A DNA stretch of 64,000 nt from Bacteroidota bacterium (lineage in GTDB: Bacteria > Bacteroidota > Bacteroidia > Bacteroidales > FEN-979). Below, piece after piece: positions 43,176-52,095 of this stretch. Positions within the stretch are counted from its first letter, which is position 1. The number at the start of each line of letters is the position of its first letter. The stretch covers positions 1 through 64,000 of the forward strand of contig JAPLDF010000043.1 in the NCBI GenBank assembly GCA_026391835.1. The letters are read 5' to 3'. The notes below the pieces were generated by a model. It worked only from the letters and a program-made list of their open reading frames with translations. It was not told the origin of the DNA and searched no databases. The position numbers and the translations under genes are program-made.

Positions 43176-44486
43176 ATGATTAAAAAAATACTAGAGAATT
43201 TCAAAATCGCCTCGTTGAATGCCATGCAGCTTGCTGCCATAGAAGCTGCGAAGAAATCAGCAAACCTTGTACTCCTTTCTCCAACCGGGTCGGGGAAAAC
43301 GCTTGCTTTTCTGCTTCCTGTTTTAAGCAGGTTAAAAGCTGACAAAACTGAGGTGCAGGCCCTGATCCTGGTCCCGTCACGTGAACTTGCCTTACAGATT
43401 GAGCAGGTTTTCAAGCTGATGAACACGGGGTTCAAGGTGAACTGCTTTTATGGCGGGCATTTGACCAAAACAGAAAAGAATAATTTATCGCATCCCCCGG
43501 CGGTCCTGGTTGGGACACCCGGCAGGGTGGCCTTTCATTTACGTCATGAAAATTTCGGGACCGGCGGCATTCACACGCTGATATTGGATGAATTTGACAA
43601 AGCGCTGGAATTCGGGTTCAAGGAGGATATGTCGTATATCATTGGCCAGTTGAAAAAGGTGAATCATCGTATCCTTACTTCTGCAACGGCGATGGGGGAG
43701 ATCCCATCCTTTACCGGAATAAAAAACCCGGTGGAACTGAATTTTTTAAACAGTGCCTCCCCGACAACGGCCGGATTAAAAGTAAAATATATCAGGGCTG
43801 CCGATGCCGACAAACTACAAATCCTGTTTGCACTGATCTGCAAACTTCAAAACAAACCGACGCTGGTGTTTTGCAACCACAGGGAAGCTGTTGAACGCAT
43901 CGGGCAGCTATTGTCGGACAAGGGACTGGCGTATGGAATTTTTCATGGAGGAATGGAGCAGGAGGATCGGGAGCGTGCGCTGATAAAATTCAGAAATGGC
44001 AGCCACCGTTTGCTGGTCACCACCGATCTTGCTTCCCGCGGGCTTGACATACCTGAGATAGAGGCTGTGGTGCATTATCAGCTGCCTGCCACCCAGGATA
44101 TTTTCACCCACCGGAACGGGCGGACTGCACGGATGAATGCTGCAGGTACTTCGTACCTGTTGTTATCCGCGGCTGACCATATGCCGCCATTTATCGGGGA
44201 AACTCCTGGTGCAGAAGTCTTGCCTGAGAAACCTGTTTTGCCCGGGAAATCGCCCTGGCGAACCTTGTTCATTGCAGCCGGCAAAAAGGAAAAGATCAAC
44301 AAAATGGATATTGTCGGCATGCTGCTGCAAAAAGGAAAACTGGCAAAAGAGGAACTGGGATTGGTTGAAGTACTGGATCACGCATCATATGTGGCGGTGC
44401 GTGCCGACAAGATTGAAAAAGTTGTTGATCTGATCAGAAATGAGAAGATCAAGAATAAAAAAGTCAGGATCGAAATATCCTGGTGA
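43176..44486 (+). CDS. DEAD-type ATP-dependent RNA helicase (DEFD variant)
   Basis: 436 residues with the full helicase set: Q-motif region, motif I PTGSGKT (36-42), Ia PSRELALQ, Ib TPGR, motif II DEFD (138-141, Phe in place of Ala), III SAT, IV LVFCNHR, V TTDLASRGLDI and VI HRNGRTAR. The C-terminal ~70 residues (KKEKINKMDIVGMLLQKGKLAKEELG...VRIEISW) resemble the DbpA-type RNA-binding domain, which targets 23S rRNA, so a role in ribosome assembly is plausible. It follows the propeller gene by 32 bases but is unlikely to be functionally tied to it. Confidence 0.92.
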   Translation: MIKKILENFKIASLNAMQLAAIEAAKKSANLVLLSPTGSGKTLAFLLPVLSRLKADKTEVQALILVPSRELALQIEQVFKLMNTGFKVNCFYGGHLTKTEKNNLSHPPAVLVGTPGRVAFHLRHENFGTGGIHTLILDEFDKALEFGFKEDMSYIIGQLKKVNHRILTSATAMGEIPSFTGIKNPVELNFLNSASPTTAGLKVKYIRAADADKLQILFALICKLQNKPTLVFCNHREAVERIGQLLSDKGLAYGIFHGGMEQEDRERALIKFRNGSHRLLVTTDLASRGLDIPEIEAVVHYQLPATQDIFTHRNGRTARMNAAGTSYLLLSAADHMPPFIGETPGAEVLPEKPVLPGKSPWRTLFIAAGKKEKINKMDIVGMLLQKGKLAKEELGLVEVLDHASYVAVRADKIEKVVDLIRNEKIKNKKVRIEISW

Positions 44487-44495
44487 TTACCCGGA

Positions 44496-44597
44496 CTATT
44501 TCTTAGCCTTTTTTTCCTTTTTTTCCAGTCTTTTTTCTTTCAGCGACTTCGTCGGCTCTTTTTTGACCTCTTTTTTTTGATCTTGTCCTTTTGACAT
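44496..44597 (-). CDS. 33-residue Lys-rich small protein
   Basis: A minus-strand ATG frame encodes a peptide starting MSKGQDQKKEVKKEP and ending KKEKKAKK, then TAG. More than half the residues are Lys or Glu. It lies 41 bases downstream of the DUF3127 gene on the same strand. Short Lys-rich peptides of this type are conserved in Bacteroidota as I recall, and it may bind RNA or the ribosome; this is inference. No separate promoter is visible. Confidence 0.55.
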   Translation of the reverse strand: MSKGQDQKKEVKKEPTKSLKEKRLEKKEKKAKK

Positions 44598-44638
44598 GGC
44601 TTTGGGTATTAAGGTTAATTCACTTGGTTTATTGATGA

Positions 44639-44983
44639 TTAAAAGGGCATTCCGTCATCCGGAGGCATCTCGTAGTAACCTGGCAGAGGCTCCTGTTCTG
44701 GAGGTATGGATTGCCCGGCACTTTTCTTGACCATCTTCCAGGCCTTCGCTTCGGTATACCAGCGGTTGTTGAATTCACGGCTTTCGAGGTCGAAGGATAC
44801 TTCGGCTTCTTCGCCTTCGGCCAGTTTGAACTGGTCAATTTTGTCACCCCAGAGGGAAAAACAGATTTTCCTGGGTATCTGCGCCGCAGTTTCGAGTATA
44901 AATTCCTGCTTTTTCCAGGTTCCGTTCTTTCCTTCGCCCGACTGAAGCTGCAATATTTTGATGATCCTTCCTGTTATTTCCAT
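44639..44983 (-). CDS. DUF3127 protein (single-strand-DNA-binding-like OB fold)
   Basis: 114 residues from the ATG at 44983 (three codons more if 44992 is used). Family features are MEITGRIIKILQLQSGEGKNGTWKKQEFILETA, the KICFSLWGDKID strand, and FNNRWYTEAKAWKM, followed by a Pro-rich acidic tail ending DDGMPF, similar to SSB-type tips. DUF3127 is found in Bacteroidota and is of unknown function. The OB-like body and the tail suggest nucleic acid or SSB-partner binding. Confidence 0.85.
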   Translation of the reverse strand: MEITGRIIKILQLQSGEGKNGTWKKQEFILETAAQIPRKICFSLWGDKIDQFKLAEGEEAEVSFDLESREFNNRWYTEAKAWKMVKKSAGQSIPPEQEPLPGYYEMPPDDGMPF

Positions 44984-45074
44984 GGTAATCAATTGCTTAA
45001 TAAACGAATTCCTTGGTGAGATCCGCTCAACGAAATTAAAACAATTTGAATTACGAAATCCAATTGTTGATAAT

Positions 45075-45105
45075 TTTGGGTTGTCGGGTTATTCTGGTAC
45101 TTTTG
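45075..45105 (+). promoter_or_regulatory. Full promoter of the trypsin-like lipoprotein gene
   Basis: TTTG (45075-45078), 19 bases, then TACTTTTG (45098-45105): both Bacteroidota promoter elements match the consensus at ideal spacing. The ATG at 45125 follows after about 19 bases, so the leader is very short. Confidence 0.65.
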
Positions 45106-45124
45106 AATATCCAATTTTTTTCAA

Positions 45125-46168
45125 ATGGGGAGGTGGATTTTCTGGCTTGGGTTGGTTGCCGCGGTTCTTGTTTCATCATGCGTGAAAACAAAAATTGCCT
45201 CGACCGGTAAAGATACCGGTGCACACCGGTATATCAGCGAGTTCCCGGAAAAACATGCATCTGATGAGATCGGAAAAATCACCGGTTCCGTCAAAAAGCT
45301 GTACAGCGTATCATCATATACCACCTACCAGTTCAAACGGGAAGCAAAGATCACAGGTTACAGCATACATATGGGAACCTGCCAGAAATCAGCATGGGGT
45401 GTGATTACGACGAACGAGACCGTTTTCGGAACTGCCACCATCATCGGGTATGAAAATTCAAGGGTGGCACTGCTCACCTGTGCACATGTCGTAAATTCTC
45501 CCGATACCCTGGTCAGCTATTTTGAATCGACCGACGAGGATCCTTCGCAATATGTTCAGAGTTTTTCCATCAAAGAGAAGCAGGAGAACTGGGTGAAAGG
45601 TTTGTCCTCCTGCGGCCCCTTTACTGTGCTGGCTTCCGACATCCCAAACGATATCGCCATCATCGGGAAGAATTGTGAAAGCCTTGCCGATACGGTAAAC
45701 CCGTTCACCAATCCTGCCGGGCGCGCCAGGGAACTGGCCTGGGGCAGTTTTGTCTATGTTTTCGGGTTTCCGCTGGGAAACCTGGTTATTACCCGGGGGA
45801 TCGTGAGCCTTGCCGGGAAACGGCCGATGGGGGAGTTCTCCATTGATGCTTTGCTGAACAAGGGCTACAGCGGCGGGATCATTGTGGCTCTTCGCCATGA
45901 CGCGCCTGATTTTGAACTGGTGGGGATGGTAAAAACCGTGAACTCCACGCATGAAGATTTTCTCAAACCGGCATCCGGCCAGCAACGTACCCCTGACTGG
46001 CTGCCCTACAGGGGGGATGTTTATGTTGGCGCGACCGACCATATTGAGTATGGTCTCAACGCGGTAGTTCCGTTTGAAGCAATCCTTGGTTTTTATCAGA
46101 AAAACCGACCGCGGTTGATCCTTGATGGCTATAATCTTGATAGGTTCTTTCTCCCTGTTAAACCGTGA
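45125..46168 (+). CDS. Trypsin-like serine protease lipoprotein
   Basis: 347 residues with lipobox LVSSC (Cys19). A chymotrypsin/HtrA-type fold is supported by the ordered triad: His121 in LLTCAHVV, Asp176 in NDIAII and Ser249 in NKGYSGGIIV. There is no PDZ domain. It is probably an outer-membrane or periplasmic protease for protein quality control or nutrient proteins. A consensus promoter lies just upstream, and octamer array C lies after the stop. Confidence 0.82.
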   Translation: MGRWIFWLGLVAAVLVSSCVKTKIASTGKDTGAHRYISEFPEKHASDEIGKITGSVKKLYSVSSYTTYQFKREAKITGYSIHMGTCQKSAWGVITTNETVFGTATIIGYENSRVALLTCAHVVNSPDTLVSYFESTDEDPSQYVQSFSIKEKQENWVKGLSSCGPFTVLASDIPNDIAIIGKNCESLADTVNPFTNPAGRARELAWGSFVYVFGFPLGNLVITRGIVSLAGKRPMGEFSIDALLNKGYSGGIIVALRHDAPDFELVGMVKTVNSTHEDFLKPASGQQRTPDWLPYRGDVYVGATDHIEYGLNAVVPFEAILGFYQKNRPRLILDGYNLDRFFLPVKP

Positions 46169-46172
46169 GGGG

Positions 46173-46204
46173 ATTTACGAATTACGATTTACGAATTACG
46201 ATTT
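46173..46204. repeat. TTTACGA-type repeat, copy 1
   Basis: Two perfect 14-bp units ATTTACGAATTACG (46173-46186 and 46187-46200) plus ATTT. The same motif recurs after sufB and after sufD. Confidence 0.8.
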
Positions 46205-46222
46205 GGGGTTTGCATGGGCGTT

Positions 46223-46302
46223 TGTCCGCCCGTCCGCCTGTCCGCCTGTCCGCCTGTCCGCCTGTCCGCTTGTCTGCCCGTCCGCCTGTCCGCTTGTCCG
46301 CC
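46223..46302 (-). repeat. Octamer array C (10 units, minus orientation)
   Basis: Ten phased units of YGTCYGCY, the reverse complement of RGYGGACR. The array ends in a run of T, just before the predicted suf promoter at 46341. Confidence 0.92.
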
Positions 46303-46340
46303 TTTTTTTCCAAACAGGCATTCCAATACCTGAATTGTTG

Positions 46341-46348
46341 TATCTTTG
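46341..46348 (+). promoter_or_regulatory. -7 promoter element of sufB
   Basis: TATCTTTG matches TAnnTTTG, 69 bases before the sufB ATG. The -33 position lies in the short stretch after octamer array C. Confidence 0.45.
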
Positions 46349-46416
46349 CCCGACAATGTGTCAGACCTGTTGCAGTGGCACGAAAAATGACTAGATTTGT
46401 TCTAAATTACTGATCA

Positions 46417-47874
46417 ATGGAATCCCAAGCAAACAAGATACTGGATGAAGTAACGCAGGGTGATTACAAGTATGGCTTTGTTACCGATATCGATACAGAA
46501 TTTGCGCCTGTCGGGCTTTCTGAAGATACCATCCACTATATCTCGGCGAAAAAAAACGAACCTGCATTCATGCTTGAATTCAGGCTGAAGGCTTACCGGC
46601 ACTGGCTTACAATGTCACAGCCCAAATGGGCCCACCTGAATATCAGCCCGATCAATTTCCAGGAAATCATCTTTTACGCCGCACCAAAGAAAAAAAAGGA
46701 GCTGTCAAGTCTTGATGAGGTTGACCCGGAGTTGCTGGCAACCTTTAACAAACTGGGCATTTCGCTCGATGAGCAGAAAAAACTTGCCGGAGTCGCAGGG
46801 GTTGCCGTGGATGCTGTGATTGACAGTGTTTCGGTGAAAACAACCTTTTCTGAAACGCTCTCAAAACACGGCATCATTTTTTGTTCCTTCAGTGAAGCGG
46901 TTCAGAACCATCCCGACCTGGTAAAGCAATACATGGGATCGGTGGTGCCGTATACCGACAACTATTTTGCCGCGCTCAATTCGGCGGTATTCAGCGATGG
47001 CTCCTTCTGCTATATTCCAAAAGGGGTTCGCTGCCCGATGGAATTGTCCACCTATTTCAGGATCAATGCCGCCAATACCGGGCAATTTGAGCGTACCCTC
47101 ATCGTTGCCGAGGAGGGTGCCTATGTGAGTTATATGGAGGGTTGTACTGCGCCCCAGCGCGACGAAAACCAGCTTCATGCAGCCATCGTGGAGATCGTGG
47201 CCATGAAAGATGCCTCTGTGAAATATTCCACGGTGCAAAACTGGTATCCCGGTGATAAAAACGGGCTGGGAGGGATTTATAATTTCGTCACAAAACGCGG
47301 GATCTGCAAGGGAAGCAATTCCAAGATAAGCTGGACCCAGGTGGAAACCGGCTCGGCCATCACCTGGAAATACCCGAGTTGCATCCTGCTGGGAGATCAT
47401 TCGGTAGGTGAATTCTACTCGGTCGCAGTCACCAACAACCATCAGCAGGCAGATACCGGTACAAAAATGATGCACCTGGGTAAGAATACCCGCAGTACGA
47501 TTATTTCAAAAGGAATTTCGGCTGGGCAGAGCAACAACTCATACCGGGGGCTGGTGAGGATTTCGAAGAATGCCGTCAATTCGCGCAATTACAGCCAGTG
47601 CGATTCGCTGTTGCTCGGCGCCAGGTGCGGGGCACACACCTATCCTTACATCCAGGTTGACAATAAATCCTCGATCGTGGAACATGAAGCCACAACCTCG
47701 AAAATTTCGGAAGACCAGCTGTTTTACTGCCAGCAGCGCGGCATCTCCAACGAAAGTGCCATCGGGCTGATTGTGAATGGCTATGCCAAGGAGGTACTGA
47801 AACAACTTCCGATGGAATTTGCCGTGGAAGCGCAAAAGTTGCTGTCGATCAGCCTTGAAGGAAGCGTTGGTTGA
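46417..47874 (+). CDS. sufB: Fe-S cluster assembly scaffold subunit SufB
   Basis: 485 residues, the usual length. Family sequences include [20 protein letters not shown] at the start, [63 protein letters not shown], the core [24 protein letters not shown] and the end region with [26 protein letters not shown]. With SufC and SufD it forms the cytosolic scaffold that builds Fe-S clusters. It leads sufC (75-bp gap) and sufD, and has its own upstream -7 box. Confidence 0.97.
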   Translation: MESQANKILDEVTQGDYKYGFVTDIDTEFAPVGLSEDTIHYISAKKNEPAFMLEFRLKAYRHWLTMSQPKWAHLNISPINFQEIIFYAAPKKKKELSSLDEVDPELLATFNKLGISLDEQKKLAGVAGVAVDAVIDSVSVKTTFSETLSKHGIIFCSFSEAVQNHPDLVKQYMGSVVPYTDNYFAALNSAVFSDGSFCYIPKGVRCPMELSTYFRINAANTGQFERTLIVAEEGAYVSYMEGCTAPQRDENQLHAAIVEIVAMKDASVKYSTVQNWYPGDKNGLGGIYNFVTKRGICKGSNSKISWTQVETGSAITWKYPSCILLGDHSVGEFYSVAVTNNHQQADTGTKMMHLGKNTRSTIISKGISAGQSNNSYRGLVRISKNAVNSRNYSQCDSLLLGARCGAHTYPYIQVDNKSSIVEHEATTSKISEDQLFYCQQRGISNESAIGLIVNGYAKEVLKQLPMEFAVEAQKLLSISLEGSVG

Positions 47875-47906
47875 TTTACAATTTACGATTTTAGATTTAC
47901 GATTTG
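47874..47906. repeat. TTTACGA-type repeat, copy 2
   Basis: GATTTACAATTTACGATTT followed by AGATTTACGATTTGA fills the sufB-sufC gap. It is a degenerate copy of the motif before sufB. Confidence 0.6.
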
Positions 47907-47949
47907 AGTTTAATTTTGATTTTTGTATTTTGAATTTTGCATTTCTATT

Positions 47950-48702
47950 ATGTTGCTACAAATTAAAAACTTACATGCCGGCATCAACGGCAAAGAAATT
48001 CTCCGGGGTGTTGACCTCGAAGTGAACGCAGGCGAAGTGCATGCCATCATGGGTCCGAATGGAACCGGTAAAAGCACGCTGGCTTCGGTCATTGCCGGGC
48101 GGGAAGTGTTTGACGTAACGGCCGGGGAGATTTTTTACAAGGGGAAAGACCTGCAGAAACTCTCCATCGAGGACCGTGCCCGCGAAGGCATATTCCTTGG
48201 GTTTCAATACCCGGTGGAAATTCCGGGCGTGAGCATCACCAACTTCATGCGCACAGCCGTGAACGAGGTACGGAAATTCAAAGGACTCGACCCGTTGCCT
48301 GCCGGCGAATTTCTCCGGCTCATGGAAGAGAAAAAGCAGTTGGTGGAGATCACCTCAAATCTCACCAATCGCTCTGTGAATGAGGGATTTTCGGGTGGCG
48401 AAAAGAAAAAGAATGAAATTTTCCAGATGGCCATGCTCGAACCCACACTGGCAATTCTCGATGAAACGGATTCCGGTCTCGACATCGATGCCCTGCGCAT
48501 TGTGGCCAATGGCGTGAACAAGCTGCGCCGCCCCGACAACGCGTTCGTGGTGATCACCCACTACCAGCGGCTGCTCGATTACATCGTTCCCGACTTTGTA
48601 CATGTTTTATTCGAGGGTAAGATTGTCAAATCAGGCGGCAAAGAGCTGGCGCTCGAACTCGAGGAAAAAGGTTACGACTGGATAAAGAAAGAACAAGAGT
48701 AG
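47950..48702 (+). CDS. sufC: Fe-S cluster assembly ATPase SufC
   Basis: 250 residues from the ATG at 47950, which begins the standard MLLQIKNLHAGINGKEIL. ABC ATPase motifs: Walker A GPNGTGKST, the SufC-specific signature FSGGEKKKNEIFQMAML, Walker B LAILDETDSGLDIDAL and the switch His in VITHYQRLL. It powers conformational change of the SufBCD complex. It follows sufB and precedes sufD; a small inverted repeat occupies the gap to sufD. Confidence 0.97.
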   Translation: MLLQIKNLHAGINGKEILRGVDLEVNAGEVHAIMGPNGTGKSTLASVIAGREVFDVTAGEIFYKGKDLQKLSIEDRAREGIFLGFQYPVEIPGVSITNFMRTAVNEVRKFKGLDPLPAGEFLRLMEEKKQLVEITSNLTNRSVNEGFSGGEKKKNEIFQMAMLEPTLAILDETDSGLDIDALRIVANGVNKLRRPDNAFVVITHYQRLLDYIVPDFVHVLFEGKIVKSGGKELALELEEKGYDWIKKEQE

Positions 48703-48707
48703 CACAT

Positions 48708-48740
48708 CTCACCCCTCTCCCGGGAAAGGGGCCGGGTGAG
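48708..48740. repeat. Short inverted repeat between sufC and sufD
   Basis: CTCACCC (48708-48714) pairs with GGGTGAG (48734-48740) and the CCCC and GGGG blocks inside add to the stem. It is similar to intergenic CTCACCCCTCTCCC-type palindromes found repeatedly in bacteria. It could be an RNA hairpin that tunes sufD expression. Confidence 0.6.
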
Positions 48741-48755
48741 GTAAAAAACGTTGCA

Positions 48756-50165
48756 ATGCAATCCGAACATAAAGAGATCATCACCAAAGAGCGGTTCCTT
48801 GACCTGTTCGAAAAGAACAGGGCGTTACTGACAAAAAACGATACGGCACTTCTTGCTGGTACCAGGGAGAAGGCCATTGCCACTTTTGCCAGGCTGGGAT
48901 TCCCCGATACCAGCCTGGAAACATGGAACCTGACCAGTCTTGAGGAGAGTTTTAACAGGGGATATGATTATTACCTGCGTCCTTCGGAGGAGGTTGATGT
49001 TCAAAAAGTTTTCCGCTGCAACATCCCTCACCTGGATACGGCCGTGATCGGCCAATTGAACGGTTGGTACGTTTCAAAAGATGTTCCGCTGATGGAACTT
49101 GGAAACGGGATCATCATGGGAAGCCTGGCCGAAGCCCGTAAAAAATATCCGCAGCTGATTGAAAAGTACTTTGGCACCGTGGCTGATGACGCCGGCGATG
49201 GCTTTACCGCGTTGAACACTGCTTTTGCGCAGGACGGGGTGTTCATTTATGTGCCCGACAACGTGAAGAGCCCCAAACCGGTACAGTTGATCAACGTGAT
49301 CCATCATGATGAGAACATATTCCTGCAATCGCGCAACCTGATCGTGGTTGGTGCCAATGCAAAACTGTCGCTGGTTCATTGCGATGATTCATACAACCAC
49401 CAGGCCAGCTTTTCGAACATCGTCACGGAGATCCATGTGGGCGAACACGGGGTGATGGACCATTACAAACTTCAGAATCTCAACAACAACAGCACCCTTA
49501 TCAGTTCGGTCTTTTTCCGGCTTGAGGACTCGGCCAGCCTTGAGTCGCATTACATTTCCCTGAATGGCGGACTCCTTCGCAACAACATCAGGGTCCGTTT
49601 CAATGCCCCGCACGGGCGTGCCAACATTTACGGACTTTATCTCATGGACCGCAAGCAGCATGTCGACAACCAGGTGTTTATTGATCACGCTTATCCCGAT
49701 TGCACCAGCAGTGAGACCTTCAAAGGGATCCTCGATGAAAATGCCCGCGCCATCTTTAACGGGCATGTGCTGGTTCGCCGTGATGCCGTTAAGACAGATG
49801 CGCGCCAGAGCAACAAGAATATTTTGCTGACCGACACGGCCAGGGTGAATTCAAAGCCATTCCTGGAGATATACAATGATGACGTCAAATGCTCGCATGG
49901 CTCCACCACCGGTCAGATTGACCAGGAATCGATGTTTTACCTGCGCCAGCGCGGGATCGGGGAGGAGACTGCCCGTATGCTGCTGATGTTTGCCTTTGCC
50001 GATGAGATCGTGACCAGGATCGATATTCCGCAGCTCCGCCAGCGCATCGAAGATATGGTGAAGAAACGGCTGCAGGGCGAACTCCAGATCTGTGAGCAGT
50101 GCGTGCTTCATTGCAGTACGCCGGAACACCCGGTGGAGTTTCAGATAGATCTTAGCAAGATATAG
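48756..50165 (+). CDS. sufD: Fe-S cluster assembly scaffold subunit SufD
   Basis: 469 residues. Conserved SufD parts are the N-terminal helical domain with RLGFPDTSLETWNLTSL, DDAGDGFTALNTAFAQDGVFIYVPDN, the beta-helix core with HAYPDCTSSETFKGILDENARAIFNGHVLVRRDAVKTDARQSN and the tail with EIYNDDVKCSHGSTTGQIDQESMFYLRQRGI (Cys near the SufB interface). It completes the SufBCD scaffold. The gap to the next gene holds a TTTACGA repeat. Confidence 0.95.
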   Translation: MQSEHKEIITKERFLDLFEKNRALLTKNDTALLAGTREKAIATFARLGFPDTSLETWNLTSLEESFNRGYDYYLRPSEEVDVQKVFRCNIPHLDTAVIGQLNGWYVSKDVPLMELGNGIIMGSLAEARKKYPQLIEKYFGTVADDAGDGFTALNTAFAQDGVFIYVPDNVKSPKPVQLINVIHHDENIFLQSRNLIVVGANAKLSLVHCDDSYNHQASFSNIVTEIHVGEHGVMDHYKLQNLNNNSTLISSVFFRLEDSASLESHYISLNGGLLRNNIRVRFNAPHGRANIYGLYLMDRKQHVDNQVFIDHAYPDCTSSETFKGILDENARAIFNGHVLVRRDAVKTDARQSNKNILLTDTARVNSKPFLEIYNDDVKCSHGSTTGQIDQESMFYLRQRGIGEETARMLLMFAFADEIVTRIDIPQLRQRIEDMVKKRLQGELQICEQCVLHCSTPEHPVEFQIDLSKI

Positions 50166-50167
50166 GA

Positions 50168-50202
50168 TATTTACGATTTTTGATTTACGATTTACGATTT
50201 TT
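50168..50202. repeat. TTTACGA-type repeat, copy 3
   Basis: ATTTACGATTTTTG, ATTTACG and ATTTACGATTTTT occur in tandem directly after sufD. A TTG-initiated frame through this repeat is not a credible start for the next gene. Confidence 0.65.
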
Positions 50203-50266
50203 CCGATGGCAGAGGGGCCGCCAGGTTCATAAATCAGCAGTCATTTTAATCTCAACATTTTCAGAT

Positions 50267-52087
50267 ATGGTATCTCCTCATGTAACATACCAACAGCGTA
50301 TCGGGGAGTTCACCTCCGGGATTGAGAGATTTCGGAAACCACTCTGGTGGATTCCATGGCTGAGGCTTCTGCTTTTTATACTCTCCGGATTTTCTGTATT
50401 TTATGCCGTGAAATACCCGGGAGTATTGTTCGTGGTTGCAGCGGTGGTGGCATTTTGCGGATTCCTGTTGGCGGGATGGTATGACAACCAACTGAAAACG
50501 GCGATCAAACGGCTGGAAAACCTGGTCGTGATCAATGAGCAGGAAATCGGGTCAATAGGAGGAAACTGGTCAGGCTTTGAACCTGGAAACAGGTTTATCA
50601 ACCAGGACCATCCCTATACCCACGACCTGGATATTTTCGGAACCGGCTCACTGTTCCAGTATGTAAACCGCACCTCGACTGTTTTCGGAATGGAAAGGCT
50701 GGCGGACTACTTCAGCAATGCATTTGAATACAGGGACGAGATTTTGCCGCGTCAAAAGGCGGTTTCGGAACTTGCCGCCAATGTTGAATTCCGGCAGCAA
50801 CTCCAGCTGATTTTCCATGGACAGGAGACCTCCCGCAATGACCTTGCCGCATTGAATGAGTGGCTGAAAAGCAGTGACCGCAATACCTGGAAGCGTCCTG
50901 TGAAGATTTTATCCTTTGTGCTTCCCGTGACCACCGTGGGCATGATTGCCTTTTCTTTTGCCGGGTTCCTGCCATACCAGCTGCCTGTGATGATGGTCCT
51001 GCTGCAGATGCTGATCGTATTTGCCTATGGGCGCAAAACCCAGGTGGTTCACCAGGCAGTATCATCCCAGGTCGGGATATTGCGGAAATATTCCATGGCA
51101 CTTTCGCTGATCTGGGATATGGCTTTCACCGCCGAATTCAACCGGCAGTTGCACAATGATCTCAGGTCAGGCTTGCAGGGGATGCCCGGGCAGGTCATCA
51201 AAAGGCTCTCGAACCTGCTGAATATGATGGATTCGAACCTCAACCTCCTGGTATCGGTGATCATGAACGGGCTTTTCATGTTTAATATCCATATCCTGAT
51301 CGCTGTTGAAAAGTGGCGGTTAACATACCGTGACCTGGTTCCTGAATGGTTCAGGGTGCTGGCGGAAACTGATGCCCTGTCGAGTTTGGGAACTTATGCG
51401 TTCAACAACCCGCAATACATTTTCCCTGAGCCGGTTACAGATGAATTTCAGTTCATTGCCGAAAAAATCGGGCATCCGCTCATCCCGGTTGAAGCCTGTG
51501 TCACGAACGACATTCAGATCGAGGGCTGGAGACAGTTCCGCATCATAACCGGGGCCAACATGTCGGGGAAGAGCACATTCCTGCGCACCATCGGAACAAA
51601 CCTGGTACTTGCCATGACGGGTGCTCCTGTTTTTGCCACAAGGCTCACTTTTTACCCGATTGAAATCCATAGCAGCATCCGCACCAATGATTCGCTTGCG
51701 AAGCGGGAATCCTATTTTTACGCGGAACTCAGGAGGCTGAAGGAGATCATTGCCGATCTTGAAAACGGGCGGCAAAAGCTGATCCTCCTGGATGAAATCC
51801 TGAAGGGGACCAATTCATCGGACAAGCAAACCGGGTCGATCGCCCTGATCAGGCAACTGATGAAATACAAACTCGCAGGATTGTTTGCCACCCATGACCT
51901 CGCGCTGGGCGACCTGATCAACCATTACCCGGACAACATCCGCAATCTTTGTTTCGAGATTCAGATTACCGGCGACAGGATGGAGATCGATTACAAACTT
52001 TCACCCGGCGTATGCCGGACCCTCAACGCCTCGTTTCTGATGAAAAACATGGGGATCCTCCTGGAGGAAGATCCCCAAATTCGCTGA
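50267..52087 (+). CDS. Membrane-anchored MutS-like ATPase
   Basis: 606 residues from the ATG at 50267. Two hydrophobic segments near the N-terminus (about 22-60) and a second pair (about 208-250) suggest membrane attachment, unusual for a MutS relative. A helical clamp-like middle leads to a MutS-type ATPase domain with Walker A GANMSGKST (429-437), Walker B LILLDE (about 505) and the dimerisation motif GTNSSDKQTGSIAL, followed by THD. There is no mismatch-recognition domain (no N-terminal Phe-x-Glu). It is related to the family annotated in Bacteroidota as MutS-like; a role in mismatch repair is doubtful. It follows sufD. Confidence 0.83.
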   Translation: MVSPHVTYQQRIGEFTSGIERFRKPLWWIPWLRLLLFILSGFSVFYAVKYPGVLFVVAAVVAFCGFLLAGWYDNQLKTAIKRLENLVVINEQEIGSIGGNWSGFEPGNRFINQDHPYTHDLDIFGTGSLFQYVNRTSTVFGMERLADYFSNAFEYRDEILPRQKAVSELAANVEFRQQLQLIFHGQETSRNDLAALNEWLKSSDRNTWKRPVKILSFVLPVTTVGMIAFSFAGFLPYQLPVMMVLLQMLIVFAYGRKTQVVHQAVSSQVGILRKYSMALSLIWDMAFTAEFNRQLHNDLRSGLQGMPGQVIKRLSNLLNMMDSNLNLLVSVIMNGLFMFNIHILIAVEKWRLTYRDLVPEWFRVLAETDALSSLGTYAFNNPQYIFPEPVTDEFQFIAEKIGHPLIPVEACVTNDIQIEGWRQFRIITGANMSGKSTFLRTIGTNLVLAMTGAPVFATRLTFYPIEIHSSIRTNDSLAKRESYFYAELRRLKEIIADLENGRQKLILLDEILKGTNSSDKQTGSIALIRQLMKYKLAGLFATHDLALGDLINHYPDNIRNLCFEIQITGDRMEIDYKLSPGVCRTLNASFLMKNMGILLEEDPQIR

Positions 52088-52095
52088 AATATTTC

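Noticed and set aside
46122-46413. Plus-strand ORFs through array C
   Set aside because: Their SACPPVRLSA-like sequence is translated repeat and they precede the real sufB start.
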